Shown here piece after piece: positions 44,795 through 56,527 of a stretch of 64,000 bases of DNA. The notes below the pieces were generated by a model. It ran no database searches, had not been told where the DNA came from, and saw only the letters and a list, made by a program, of their open reading frames with translations. This stretch comes from Euborellia annulipes (lineage: Eukaryota > Arthropoda > Insecta > Dermaptera > Anisolabididae). Both the position numbers and the translations under genes were made by a program. The stretch spans positions 32,865 to 96,864 of the forward strand of contig JAKCPI010002660.1 in assembly GCA_023213315.1 (NCBI GenBank), written 5' to 3'. Position 1 is the first letter of the stretch. Each line of letters begins with the position of its first letter.

Positions 44795-45532
44795 ATAAAA
44801 TCTGGTGAGACTTAACAACTTTCTCTTACCTTCGATAATCGAAAGTTGTGTACTATGCTGTGGCATCAGATTCTTTTGTGTCGAGATATATTTAGTTTCC
44901 CATAGTACCTTAGTTACAAACTTGACCACTTGCGTTTCATAAGTCAAAAAAGTCAATTAATTCAAAATTTTCATGGGCTCTGTGTATTTCAAATGTTGAC
45001 TGCTTGAAATAAACTATGGTTATTTTTCAAAATTTTAATCTCATATTTAGAGGTTTTATATATAATAAAAATCCTACAAAAATATAAAATTTCATAAGAA
45101 TTGGAATTTCATGTGTAAATAATTCCAAAGGGGATCGAAATTTATTTGCAAATCCCCATAGGGATTTAACATTGTCTCTATGGAATGAAGAAGCGGAAAA
45201 TGAATTTGAAAAATCTGAAACTACTACATCAATAAAGTATACTTCAAACAATTTTCACGAAAAATTTTACTACTAAAGAACATCTAAAAATAGTTGATTT
45301 ATGAATTTTAATTAAAATAGTTAGAGCCAATTTTGAGAAAATCGAAAAAAATCTGAAAAAGTACTTCAATAAAGTACTAGTACTTTTTGGAGGATTTTAT
45401 TCAAAAGCTCAGAGGACATCAAAACAAGTATATCCATCAAAATCGCGACATTGAATTTTTGAATTGAACACAATACTTTCTCACTATATATTATAAGCTT
45501 ATATTAATATATAGGTAAGAGGAAGTAAAATT
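44795..45532 (+). repeat. HPR copy, diverged
   Basis: Head (AAAATCTGGTGAGAC, TTACCTTCGATAATCG), body with AAAGTACTAGTACTTTTTGG, and tail hairpin near 45480-45530 are in order. The X-box region is replaced by unrelated sequence around 44930-45260. Confidence 0.65.
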
Positions 45533-45789
45533 ATGAGGAAAGAGCGTATAAACTGAATGCAAGAGGAGGGAGCGTCGATGACGATGATAGCTAAGTAAAT
45601 GTTTCAGAACATTTTCCTTATTGTGGACCAACAAAAAAAATATCAACTGGATAAAAACTTTTTTTTTTTTTTATATATTTTTACTTTTTCCCCCTCCCCC
45701 CCCCCTCCCCCCCCCTCTCCAACACAGCAAAGGTTTTAAAAAATTATAAAAAAAAATTTTATTTGGGGAGGTTTTTATTAAAAAAAATC

Positions 45790-46215
45790 TTGTGCTTCAT
45801 AGGAAAGATAGGAAAAATGGTTGCCATGGTAACAAAATATAAATATTTTTCCATGTTTGTAAATTTTACATCTTGAATTCTAACATATCGGCGGGTCGGG
45901 GGGCCTGGTAACAGAGAAGAGCAACAGTCACCACAAGTGATATCGAGCGGGGCGAAAGTTCGGGATTGGTGACCCCGAGCAATCAGCGTGTGGAACGCCC
46001 CCTGGTAGCCATCGGTACTTGTATTTAAAAATTATACGAATAAAGATAAATGGCCTCTGTAGCCGAAAACGGTTAAAAAAAAATATATACATAAAAACAT
46101 ATCGGCGGAAACTAAATATATTTAGACACAAAAAAATCTGAAAATCTGGTGTGACACAGAACACAACTTTCGATTACCGAAGGCTGCAACCATCACACCA
46201 GATTTTTAATAAATT
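45790..46215 (-). repeat. HPR head/body fragment split by SINE-B
   Basis: Includes the X-box GTTGCCATGGTAAC at 45820-45833, then TTTACATCTTGAATTC, then the SINE-B insert, then GAAACTAAATATATTTAGAC and the head palindrome to 46210. Confidence 0.75.
45895..46096 (+). repeat. SINE-B, with 12-bp target duplication
   Basis: Flanked by ACATATCGGCGG at 45883-45894 and 46097-46108. The body has GTGACCCCGAGCAATCAGCG, GGCCTCTGTAGCCGAAAACG and a final A run. Inserted into the HPR fragment, hence younger. Confidence 0.9.
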
Positions 46216-46389
46216 AAATTAAATTATTGCCGGGTGTTGAAGAAGTGAGAAATGTTCAAGGTCTCTTTTTGAAAATTATTCAGGTAAAATATTTATCAAA
46301 AATAAGAAGAAAAACATCATATTCAAGTTCTTCATATTAGAGTATATTTTCTACTGTCTTTTAAATAATATTTTACACAATTTTCAAAG

Positions 46390-46588
46390 CGACTGTGTGC
46401 CGGAGGCCTGGGAACGGGAGAGCACAGTCACCACAATAGTTGCGGTTAAGCGATGGCAAATGCGGAGGTAGCTCGGGTTGGTGACCTCCGAGAAATGAGC
46501 GTGTGAAACGTCCCCCGGTACAATGTATTTCAAAAATTTATAGAATAAAATACAAAATCCTAAATAGCCTCAGTAGCCGAAAACGATT
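46390..46588 (+). repeat. SINE-B, near full length
   Basis: Shares AGAGCACAGTCACCACAA, the GGTGACC block and GCCGAAAACGATTTAAAAA with 45895-46096. A short AAAGCG at both sides may be a decayed duplication. Confidence 0.7.
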
Positions 46589-46599
46589 TAAAAAAGCGC

Positions 46600-47140
46600 C
46601 TTTGTACGATACATTTCTCAAGCTAAGAGAGCGTCATCCCATTTATGAACTTCATAGTAGATAATTTATAATTTTTTTTTGTAAAAAATTAAGTTAATCT
46701 CGAGTTAAAAGGAATTTTAATGATTTCGTTTCGATTATCCAAGAAAGGATTGTTCTAATAAACTGGTTGGTCATTAAAAAATGATTTTATGAAAATAAAC
46801 AACTTAAGCACCCACACGGGGAGGAGGAAATTAATTTTTTTTTTTAAATGAATTTTTATAGAAAAAGTTCATTCACTTGCTTTATTAAATTTATAAAATT
46901 AATAAATTAATCAATATTATTTATTTATAATAAAATGGTTAGTCATTGTTGGTTTATTGTTTTGTTTTACCTATTTGTTGTCATTGTATTTGAATTTTTA
47001 TTGTGTTTGTTGGACCTAGCCACCGAGAACTGGTGCCTCTAAGCAGCTGTGAATAATTTTATTTTTTTTTATTTATTTTTTTTTTTTGTCCTTTAGAGCA
47101 TGTACTTTTTCAGTTTTTTTCGATTTTCTCTAAATTCGCT
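46600..47140. other. AT-rich stretch with no feature seen
   Basis: Only homopolymer runs and short fragments. Confidence 0.5.
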
Positions 47141-47144
47141 CCAA

Positions 47145-47303
47145 CGATTTTTTTTAAATTCAAAAATCAATTATTAACTTTACCCATCAACCGTAGGTTG
47201 GACAGGTAAAGTTAATGTAATCGTAAAAAAAATCGAAATTTTTCCGAAGCTGCCAAAATGCGTTTTGAGGTCCCCTGAATTCATTTAAGAAGTTTTTGGA
47301 ATG

Positions 47304-47337
<34 letters not shown>

Positions 47338-47480
47338 CTGTGGTAATTTTTTTCGTCAACGAAATCTCAAAAACTATTCATTCAATTGTTTTGAAATTTT
47401 GCACCCATAAACTAGGGATAGAGGCCAAGAACTGAAAAGCTTTTGGTAAACATCGGACCATTAGGGGGGGGAGGGAGCTC
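47145..47480. repeat. HPR-like body with (TG)n
   Basis: CAGTTTTTTTCGATTTTCTC and the (TG)n tract at about 47305-47332 follow the HPR body and microsatellite order, but the following text (CTCAAAAACTATTCATTC) differs, so this may be a sister family. Confidence 0.4.
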
Positions 47481-47615
47481 TAGGGGGGACAAAAATTTTT
47501 TTCTTACATAACCTATAATTTTTTTTATAGGCCTATATTCAGAAACTAGACTTCCTCCCGAGTAAAATGATATATAATATTAAAAACGCGTTGGGTTATT
47601 TCTTTGTATAATGGG

Positions 47616-47913
47616 CAGTGGCGTAGCGAGCCTAACTCGCGCCCGGGGCCCAATACCTTTTTAGCGCCCCCCCCCATTCGAAAACCATATAATATTATAT
47701 GTAAAATATACTCGCAAATAAAAGGCCTCCAAAATCCCATGAGGATGAAAAAAAATTTTGGTTTTTAAAAAATAATAAATAAATAAAGTCATAGGCTCAA
47801 GCTAGACTTTAAATTTGAGACAAAATTTTTTGTTTTGCGGACCATTTGGCGCCCCTTTGTGAGTAGCGCCCTGGGATGATGACCCACCTTGCCCCTCCCT
47901 CGCTGCGCCACTG
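47616..47913. mobile_element. hAT-type MITE, 298 bp
   Basis: Ends CAGTGGCGTAGCGAG and CTCGCTGCGCCACTG. The duplication ATAATGGG lies at 47608-47615 and 47914-47921. No coding capacity. Confidence 0.92.
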
Positions 47914-47944
47914 ATAATGGGTGGGCAAAGTTGTGCGCTCGGCT

Positions 47945-48222
47945 TAGTCCGACCCTTTATTTTTTAGATGCTCTTTAAAATGTATATTCTCATTTTGCAA
48001 TTGAAATCTTCTGAAGACCACTTTACTCTTGTATTTCATAGGGAAGGATAGGAGAAATGGTTGCCATGGTAACAAAATATAAATATTTTCCCATACTTAT
48101 AAATTTTACATCTGAATTCATATGTTCCGTACTGTAGGGAACTAAATATATGTCGACACAAAAAATCTTCGGTACCTTCGGTAATCGAAAGTTGTGTTCT
48201 GTGCTTGTTACACCAGATTTTT
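47945..48222 (-). repeat. HPR head/body fragment
   Basis: Minus-strand HPR with X-box GTTGCCATGGTAAC at 48060-48073 and part of the head at 48160-48222; a short deletion removes one half of the head palindrome. Two minus frames (67 and 71 codons) are pieces of the HPR frame. Confidence 0.7.
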
Positions 48223-48224
48223 TC

Positions 48225-49515
48225 ATTAAATCTTAAGAAAATTATTAACATTATTTAAAAAAAAAAATATTTGTCCTACAAAATATATGGTTTGATCAAA
48301 GAGTCCCCTACTTCGAACATGTACATTTAGGAAATTTTAAATACGCCTCAGAGGGAAAAATAATATTTGTTTTTTTTTTCATGAGTCTATTTAGAGCTGG
48401 ACCCCAGAAAAAACGACCTCAAAACAAAAAATTTGATGAAATTAATTAAAAAAATTTTTAAATTAGAATTTGGGGTTGAAGGTCCGTGAATCCGGCAAAG
48501 GTCCGAGTCGCGGAGATTTATCCTCCCGGTAATCCGCTTTGTCTATTTTAATTTGAGCAGGTTGTTACAATCTTGGTCTTGTCTTAAAGATAAATTTTTT
48601 TGAAAATAATGGATTGAACGAGTTTATATATATATATAAGAGAATCTACTTTTTTTTTTTTTTTTTTTTGATAAAGATATTTTCTCTCCAATTTGAAAGA
48701 TTTGTTACAGTTTAAGAATTTTTCGAGTAATTACTGAACTTAAAGCGGAAATATAGAATTATAAATATTATTACTTACATACTCACAAATATATAATAAT
48801 AAATATAAATATTTTAAAAATTTGAAAATCAATTTTCTTTTTATTTTTATACTTTAAGTTTCTTCTCTAAAATAATTGTTAATCATAGGAATTTAATTAT
48901 TTTTCAATATCATTTTCCACCCCTGAGGAGCCTCACTGTTTTGCAAACACTCTATGCAAAACAACTGGACTCCATCATGTCCAAAAGTCTCTCCCACCTG
49001 GCTCAATGAACCGAAATGGCGAAGCTATCCCCCTTGAGAGGGTCACAAAGGGGAATAGGCATTTTCAATTTAAATAGAATATTGAAAAAAAGTGATGGAA
49101 TAAAATTCCGGTCTTCATTAAATATTTCATCTAGAAGATCTTAAGTGCAAATAAATAAATTGCATGTTCTATTCTATTATAAATTTCTTTAAGAAAAATT
49201 GTTCCATATCAATTCTCGTTAGTTTGAGAAATATTGAAAAATAGAATGATCTTTCAAGATCAAGGAAGGGTTCCACTAAATGCGAATGTTAAGAGGTGAG
49301 AGAAGGCTTGGCTAGTGCCAAGAAAGGCTAGGAGGGTAGGGCTGTGTCCAGGTCCTTCACCTGAGGCCCTGTCTTCAGGCATAAATTAAGGGTCGTCGAT
49401 CCAGGAATTCGCGGAAAGTGCTCTCGCACTAAAATGTCATTGATTTTCTCTGACATTTTGCGATCAGAACGTCCCGTAAATATTGAGAAGGATGTAGATA
49501 AATAAAATCTGGAGA
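48225..49515. other. AT-rich stretch with no feature seen
   Basis: No convincing exon, RNA gene or repeat boundary was recognised. Confidence 0.45.
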
Positions 49516-49559
49516 TGATTTTAAGGCCAATTTATTTAGATTATCTCCTCTTGATATGA

Positions 49560-49598
49560 GTCAACGTTTCGGAGTTCAAACGACTCCTTTTTCAGGAC
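49560..49598 (-). ncRNA. hammerhead-like motif, G8 changed
   Basis: Minus: stem I GUC/GAC, core CUGAAAA (G8 is A), extra A, stem II GGAGU/ACUCC, GAA, ACGU, U17. The core change should abolish activity. Confidence 0.45.
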
Positions 49599-50082
49599 CA
49601 TGCGAATTATTATTTATCTGGCCCCATTGTATTTTAGTATATGTATACTAGCGTAATTAATCACAACTCTAATGACAAAATTGAGGGAAAATTTGTTTCT
49701 TAAGGTGTATGTCTAGGGGTGGTAATTTTGGGAGATTCCAGCTGCCACAATTTTGAAGCTATCGACCTCAAATTTTTTTTAAATTAAAGGTATTTAAAAT
49801 ATCTACAACTTATAGAAGCCCTTTTTTTTGATTTTCGAAAAAATAAAATTTTTATTTAGATTAATCCCATTAAATAAAAGATATTTTTTAAAAATTTTGC
49901 TCTATAGATAGTAATTTAGTAATCATTGTGTTAAAAAATAATTAATTTTTTCCGTTAATTAATTAGCTGGAATCTTTAAAATGAAATGGGAAAAACTAAC
50001 GCCATCTCTTGCCGCCTAGAGTAATTCGGTACTGAATCGTGATTTAAAGGTTTTTCGAGACAGGCACCTTAATCCCGCTTGG

Positions 50083-50121
50083 GGCCTGAAGAAGGAGTCG
50101 TTTGAACTCCGAAATGTTGAC
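50083..50121 (+). ncRNA. hammerhead-like motif
   Basis: Core CUGAAGA (50086-50092), extra A, stem II GGAGU and ACUCC, GAA, AUGU, U17, then GAC. Core and stem II intact; stem I partner partly lost (GGC against GAC), and AUGU is no longer a perfect palindrome. Confidence 0.48.
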
Positions 50122-50182
50122 TCATAGCTGGAGGAGATAATCCAAATAACATAGATATACAAAAAAATATAATTTTAAATAT

Positions 50183-50848
50183 AAAAAATCTGGTGTGACT
50201 GGTCGCACAGCCTTCGGTAATCGAAAGTTGTGAACTGTGCTTGTCACACCAGATTTTTTGTGTTGAGATATATTTAGTTACCGACAGTAGGGTACATTTG
50301 AATTCAAGATGTAAAATTTATAAGTTTGGGAAAATATTTATATTTTGTTACCATAGCAACCATAGGAGAAATTCCTATCTTTCCTATGAAGAACAAGAGT
50401 AAAGTGGTCTTCAGAATATTTCAATGGCAAAATGAGAATATACATTTTAAAGAGTATCTAAAAAAATAATTGATTTTTTGAATTAAAAAAAAAAATCGTT
50501 GTAGCGAATTTTGAGAAAATCGAAAAAAACTGAAAAAGTGCTTCAGTAAAGTACTAGTACTCTTTGGTCAATTTTGTTCAAAAGCTTCGTGTCACGTCCC
50601 ATGGGGGGTGCCTAACTTAAATATAAAATTTCAACCTCCTAGCTCTTTCTCTTCTTGAGATATTTTGTTCACAGACAGACAGACACACACACACACAGAC
50701 CATGTCGCGAAAACCACTTTTTTGGATTCAGGGGACCTCAAAACGTGAAGATCTATCAAAATCTCGACATCGAATTTTTGACATGAATCCAATACTTTCT
50801 CTCTCTATATATATTAACATATATATAGAGGTAAGAGAAAGTAAAAAT
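50183..50848 (+). repeat. HPR full copy 3
   Basis: Complete order from head palindrome to tail hairpin. X-box is GTTACCATAGCAAC (50347-50360, one change). The conserved frame is broken by a stop soon after its start. Confidence 0.85.
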
Positions 50849-50860
50849 TAGATCTTACAT

Positions 50861-51062
50861 TATTGGCAATCTCAAGGTGTACACCATGCAGTTAGAGTTG
50901 TTATATATAAACATATACAAAATTATATAAAAATGCAATATTTGCACACATACACATATATTTTTGTATTTTTATTATATAATTTTGTATATGTTTATAT
51001 ATAACAACTCTATCTGCATCTCAATGGTGTACACCTTGAGATTGCCAATAATGTAAGATCTG
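50861..51062. repeat. inverted repeat upstream of a hammerhead-like motif
   Basis: AGATCTTACATTATTGGC on the left and its complement near 51040-51060 end arms of about 80 bp. The right arm and following text match 60440-60620, the same family. Confidence 0.7.
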
Positions 51063-51138
51063 ATTTTTTATAATTTAAAAAATATTTTTATGTTGTTGTA
51101 TTTCAATTATTATTTTTGCTTGTTTCAACTCTTAAGAA

Positions 51139-51290
51139 GCAAATGGCTTAAATAGAAATGCTTGGACCCCCAATAATATATTATAAATAATAATAACGGT
51201 TATCGTCAAAGTCTTATATGGCCTAAGTTGCCTAAGACTATATGAATGAGAAAAAAGTTTGTTACAAAAAAAAAAAAAAAAAAAAAAAAA
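51139..51290 (+). repeat. SINE-A, 5'-truncated, with 8-bp target duplication
   Basis: Only the body and tail are present (ATGGCTTAAATAGAAATGC, AGTTGCCTAAGAC, then a run of about 25 A). CTTAAGAA occurs at 51131-51138 and 51291-51298. The related unit at 60.6 kb has this site uninterrupted (CTCTTAAGAACTGATGATGG), giving the empty-site control. Confidence 0.9.
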
Positions 51291-51294
51291 CTTA

Positions 51295-51338
51295 AGAACT
51301 GATGATGGCTTTATTTAATTAAAACCGAAACGTCTTCT
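51295..51338 (+). ncRNA. hammerhead-like ribozyme next to SINE insertion
   Basis: Stem I AGAA (51295-51298), core CUGAUGA (51299-51305), extra U, stem II with GG and UUU pairing to AAA and CC around a C-A mismatch, GAA (51327-51329), ACGU (51330-51333), C17 (51334), stem I partner UUCU (51335-51338). The stem I strand is part of the SINE target duplication, so the insertion left it intact. Confidence 0.58.
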
Positions 51339-51929
51339 GGATTAAAATTTTCATCCTTCCCTTTGGCTGATATCCTTTCCTCCTGTCTATTATTCTAATG
51401 GCGATTTATTTTTGTTATTATTTTTTAGAAATTAAATTCCTGAAAATGTGTGTTGATTTATTAAAAAATTCTTTTTATATAAGACCGTGCTTCATTTGGG
51501 GATTCCAGGACTTAGTTAATCCTTCTTCTTTTCTCTCTTCGAATAAAAAGATGAAGCTCCTTTTGTTTATATTTAAATAAGATACAAGTGACTTGTTCTT
51601 TTCTCTGGTACGAAATTATAAATGCAAAGAGCATCAAGAGAGAGAGAGATGAGATGATTTTTCACCCAGCTTCCGGTTGGTTCTCTTCCTTAAAGCGGAG
51701 ATCTTTTTTGGTTTCTACGTGCCGGCCACTCCTCATCTTCTTATATTATAGTAACAAGCCTCGGCATCTTTTCTCTTTTGTTTATTGTTACACTATCTAA
51801 TCTTAGATATTTGAATACATTTTCATGTAAAAAATAATTCTTGAGACTTCAGAAAATACTTAAAAAGACCAAGAGATTCAGATTATTCTAAAAGAATAAT
51901 TTAATACATGCGGTTTTTGACTCCATAAC

Positions 51930-53759
51930 CATGGGCGTAACTAGAGAATCTGGCTGGGGGGGGCCATGGGACCAGCCATCCTCGCTGGGGGGGGGCATGA
52001 TCGATACACTTTTTAACCTCACCATCTCAGATTTGTATGAAATTTGGGTCATAGGTAGAGTCAATAGAGACTAAGAAAAAGCCCCAATTTCAACTTGATA
52101 TCTCAACTCGTTTAAGAAATATGGCGCGTTAAAGTTGTCAAAAATGGCAAAAAATCGACCTAACCACATCTATTTAAATTGCTCTAAAATCTCTTAGAGA
52201 TGAGATAGAGAGATGAATGAGTTGTCATTTTACACGATTTTAGACACCCTTTCCAATGATATAATGATATACAACACACCTGGGTGGTAATAAAAAAAAA
52301 ATTTTAATTTCAAAATTAAAAATTTAAATTAATTTTTTTCAAAAAGTACCCCTTTGAAAATTTTGAAAAAATTCTAAAATGGTCCTTGATAAAGATATAC
52401 AGGTAGCTAAGATACATAGAAAATCTAGAGATTCTGCCCAATCAGAAGTGATTTAGTGGTGCAAAGCACGGCTAAAAGTTGAAAAAATTCAATTTTTCCA
52501 GCCATCATTCATTCGTGCAAATCGGCTAATTATTAACGAAATTATAAACAAAATAGTTAATCTACAAGTCAAGATAAGAAAATTTTATGATAAAGATGGT
52601 GTTTTGCTTAGAAGAATTCTTGGGTGTAGTGATAGCGCTGAAATAACAAGTTTATAATTTCTTTAATAAATAACCGATTTGCACAAATGAATGATTTATG
52701 GAAAGCTAAAGAGTTACAGAATATCGTACATATATGTTTTTTGCATTCAGGGATCTTAAAAAATTTTTAGGGTTGTCCAAAGTTAAGAAAAACTGGGAAA
52801 ATTGAATTTTTTTCAACTTTTAGCAGTGTTTTGCACCACTAAATCGCTTCTGATTGGGCAGAATCTCTAGATTTTCTATGTATCTTAGCTACCTGTATAT
52901 CTTTAAAAGAAAACACCATAAAAAAATCTAGAAAACTCAAAATAAGAGCCGCTTTAGAGCAGAATTTCAATTAAAACGTTATATTCTCTATATCTCTAAA
53001 ACTAGAGATATTCGAGCAAAACTGACGGCATTTTTGGAAAAAGGACGACGCATATAGAGACGAGAATAGTTCAAACTACTCCCGGTACCAAAATCACTGT
53101 TATCCTGTATAATGTTTCCCAATTATGACAAAAAACTAACGCAAGGGTTGTTTTAATTAATTTTTCTCTATGATCCCATCATGATCCCTCGATGAGGCTT
53201 ATATTATCTTTTAACCTTTAAGCAAGGACCATTTTAGAATTTTTTCAAAATTTTCAAAGGGGTACTTTTTGAAAAAAATTAATTTAAATTTTTGATTTTG
53301 AAATTAAAATTTTTTTTTTATTACCACCCAGGTGTGTTGTATATCATTATATCATTGGAAAGGGTGTCTAAAATCGTGTAAAATGACACCTCATTCATCT
53401 CTCTATCTCATCTCTAAGAGATTTTAGAGCAATTTAAATAGATGTGGTTAGGTCGATTTTTTGCCATTTTTGACAACTTTAACGCGCCATATTTCTTAAA
53501 CGAGTTGAGATATCAAGTTGAAATTGGGGCTTTTTCTTAGTCTCTATTGACTCTACCTATGACCCAAATTTCATACAAATCTGAGATGGTGAGGTTAAAA
53601 AGTGTATCGATTTGACGTGGAAAGAATAATGACTCGGGCCTGGAAAGCCCCATATTTTCTCAATTTTTCTTGGGGCAAAGAGCTTTCTGGGGGGGGGGGC
53701 CACGAGCCTTCTGGGGGGGGCCAGGCCCCCCCCCCGGGACCCCCCTAGTTACGCCCATG
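51930..53759. mobile_element. 1830-bp hAT-ended element of three concentric fold-backs
   Basis: Ends CATGGGCGTAACTAG and CTAGTTACGCCCATG with the duplication TCCATAAC (51922-51929 and 53760-53767). Inside, outer arms 52001-52387 and 53224-53610 are both 387 bp and almost identical when inverted. Middle arms are 52391-52499 and about 52795-52904. Inner arms are about 52503-52549 and 52650-52696. 52909-53220 has no partner. No transposase frame. The ends match the 25189-25481 MITE family. Confidence 0.88.
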
Positions 53760-53767
53760 TCCATAAC

Positions 53768-54000
53768 TTTTCTGATTAAATGAGGTAAATTAAATATCAG
53801 TGATTCGAACCATTTATTTAATTTATAATAAAATAAGTAAAAAAAATTTAAAACTAATCGACAAATGAAAATCTATATTCAATAACAATTATTAAATGAT
53901 TAAGTGAAAAAAATTCGGTTTAGAGGATTCACGGTAAAATATTATATTTTAAAAAGCAGAATTTCAAAATTTTACCCCCCAAATAAATATTTTTTATATA
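53768..54000. other. AT-rich stretch with no feature seen
   Basis: No support for the short frame starting at 53904. Confidence 0.5.
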
Positions 54001-54006
54001 GCTTTC

Positions 54007-54047
54007 AAATTGAAGATGGCTCAATAAATTTAACCGAAACGTCTTGT
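54007..54047 (+). ncRNA. hammerhead-like motif, C3 changed
   Basis: Core UUGAAGA, extra U, stem II GG/CC only, GAAACGUC. Probably decayed. Confidence 0.38.
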
Positions 54048-54207
54048 TTAGAGGAGTTGGTTTCAACAATAGAGGCTTACTTCGTGGCAGTTTCTTCCAT
54101 ATCACAACTTGTAAAATATAATAGCCTTCATAATATTAGTGAGTGAATAAAATATCACTTGCAAACTATATAAAACAATACCGAAGTTTTATAAGAAATT
54201 ATAATAT

Positions 54208-54850
54208 AAAAAAAAATCTGATGTGACTGGCGCACAGTACACAACTTTCGATTACCGAACACCAGAATTTTGTGTCGACATGTATTTAGTTTCCGACAGT
54301 ACGGTACATTCGATTTTCAAGATGTAAAATTTATATGAAAAAATATTTATATTTTGTTACCTACTGGGGCAAAAACATTTCTCCTATCTTTTCCATGGAT
54401 TACAAGAGTAAAGTGGTCTTCAGAAGATTTCAATGACAAAATGAGAATATGCATTTTATTGAGAATCTAAAAAATAATTGATTTTTGAATTTAAAAAAAA
54501 AAAACTGTTGGAGCGAATTTAGAGAAAATCGAAAAAAACTGAAAAAGTGCATCAGTAAACTACTAGTACTCTTTGGCCAATTTTGTTCAAAAGCTTCGTG
54601 TCACGTCTCATGGGGGTGCCTAACTTAAATACAAAATTATAACCTCCTAGCTCTTTTCGTTCTTGAGATATTGTGTTCACAGACAGACAGACACACACAG
54701 ACAGACCATGTCGCGAAAACCACTTTTTTAGATTCAGGGGACCTCAAAACGTGTACCGGTATATTCATCAAAATCTCGTCATAGAATTTTTGACATGAAT
54801 CCAATACTTTCTCTCTATATATATAAAGATATATACAAGAGAAAGTAAAA
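54208..54850 (+). repeat. HPR copy 4
   Basis: Full order but shorter. The head lost half of its palindrome (ACCGAACACCAG junction) and the X-box is destroyed (GTTACCTACTGGGGC). Tail hairpin present. Confidence 0.82.
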
Positions 54851-54854
54851 ATAA

Positions 54855-56275
54855 AGAATAAGAACAAATTGACAAAAGAATATTTTATTAAAAAAATAAA
54901 TAATTCTATGGGCCATTCATTAAAGATTTTTTAATAGCTTCTGAACCGCCTTATATAGACCTATCCCAAACACTCTCTTGTATACTATTAACTTTTCTGG
55001 CTATTATTTCTTAACTCCTGGGTGGGCACAACAAAACGTTGTGTATTTCTATATACCAAATCGAAAATGAGACACGTCTTAGTCATAAAAGATCCTTTTG
55101 AAAATGAAGAAAAATTTTTAAATATACTTTTTTTTTCAAAATTATAAATAATCCAATCTTTTGAAACACTTCTTTTCATTTTAAAGATTTGAAATTTGGA
55201 ATGATGTTCCAATTTAGTTTACTAGAATAAATTCTATGGTAATTTATTATCATATGAGAGTCAAAGTGGAAACACGCCCCAGTTAAAAAGAATAGAATTG
55301 TAACCGTAAGTTGATAAAAATAATTTCAGGGATTAAGAAATGCCCCCTACCCCCTAAAAACTCCTCTGAATCCTTGGTTCTTATAGGCTTGATTCCCGTC
55401 CTAAAAAAAAAAAAAATGCATTAAGCTTGGTAATCGGTTAACTCTTAGGCTAATTAAAATAATTTCAAGTTATAGGGCTACATTCATATTTACCTTTCTT
55501 TTTTTTTTTTTTACAAAAAATTGAAGATTTTTCTCTCTTCAAGTTTTTCACACTCATATATAGGCATACACTAAACACTAAAAAAGTTATTTTCATTTAC
55601 TACAAAATATATATATAGTAGTAAAAAGAAATAACAAAAAAAAAGAAAAAACAGCAAGGTTTTAAATTTTTATATATTAACTTTACCTTGCTTAATATAA
55701 ATATAAACAAATATTTTCCGTAATCCGGGAATCTGAAGAAATTTTATCAGTGAGAGTGAACATGATTTTTTGGATTTTAAACAAACAGTGCGGGGGCTAA
55801 CTTGGAAGAGATCCTACCTAGCCTAACACAAAATACGAAGAAAATAGAGAGAGTATTTGTAACCCCGTCTCCACCATCAGATCGGTGGAGCCCTCGGGTT
55901 CCTAGCCTCCAGGATTGCAATTTTCACCCTCCAGGATATTCCAGGAGAAATTGCAACCCTTTCCTGACTCGCTTTACTCATAGAGTCACCTCAAACTCAC
56001 ATTCAAAGATACAAAAACATATCAGACTCCCAAATGCGTCATCAAGACGTCTTTTCGCAAAACACAAGAAAACTTGGAACCTGGGTCTCAATTTTTCAAT
56101 CAAATCTGACCGCATCTCTTTATGAATCGTTCATGGAATAAATCAAAGAGAATATCTTTCATTTTAGGTCTCACTTGGATTCTAAATTAAAAACAAGCAA
56201 GGGGTACTAACAAAGATACTAGAAAAAGATTAGAGAGAAGGCACCTAAGTAGCTAAAACTTAAAAAAAAACTAAC
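54855..56275. other. AT-rich stretch with a 107-codon plus frame
   Basis: The frame 55802-56125 (start MEEILPSLTQNTKK) covers a GC-richer stretch with an inverted GATTGCAATTTTCACCCTCC / GGAGAAATTGCAACCC pair. No domain, splice or promoter signal supports it; it overlaps the presumed transcript of the minus-strand exons at 56.3-56.5 kb. Confidence 0.3.
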
Positions 56276-56279
56276 TTAC

Positions 56280-56345
56280 CCCTTTTATATTCTTGCACCA
56301 TGCAAACCATTTTGGAGAGAGAATCCATTCTCGGAGCGCGGAGAT
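56280..56345 (-). other. candidate internal exon (22 codons)
   Basis: On the minus strand it has a T-rich tract and TTTTTTCAG before it and GTAAGTTAG after it. In phase 0 it reads ISALREWILSPKWF, AWCKNIKG, with no stop. It follows the 56442-56527 candidate in compatible phase, about 96 bp of AT-rich intron between. Product not recognised. Confidence 0.45.
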
Positions 56346-56441
56346 CTGAAAAAATAAAAAGAAAAAAATCATTTTAGAAATATACATCTAATTTTAAATT
56401 TTTTGATTAATTTATTTATGAATTGAGTGTAAAATATTTAC

Positions 56442-56527
56442 CTTTGGGGGGTTGACGGTTGCCCGAAGCTCCATGCCTCCTCCTTCAGCCTCTCCACTCG
56501 AATCACTGAAGAGATATCGTACAAAAC
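56442..56527 (-). other. candidate internal exon (28 codons)
   Basis: TTTTATTTTGCAG precedes it and GTAAATATT follows on the minus strand. After two bases the frame reads FVRYLFSDSSGEAEGGG, MELRATVNPPK and ends on a full codon, matching phase 0 of the next candidate. Frame 1 is also open (VLYDISSVIRVERLKEE) but does not join in phase. Base composition is clearly higher in GC than the flanks, as for real exons in AT-rich genomes. Confidence 0.45.

Larger units (their letters stand above)
49520..50155. mobile_element. fold-back unit with hammerhead-like motifs
   Basis: Inverted arms of about 75-80 bp (near 49523-49600 and 50083-50152, with TTATTTAGATTATCTCCT on the left) flank about 480 bp of unrelated AT-rich sequence. 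Each arm carries a hammerhead-like motif. Confidence 0.55.

Noticed and set aside
55802..56125. 107-codon protein-coding gene
   Set aside because: No promoter, splice or domain support, and it opposes better-supported minus-strand exon candidates.
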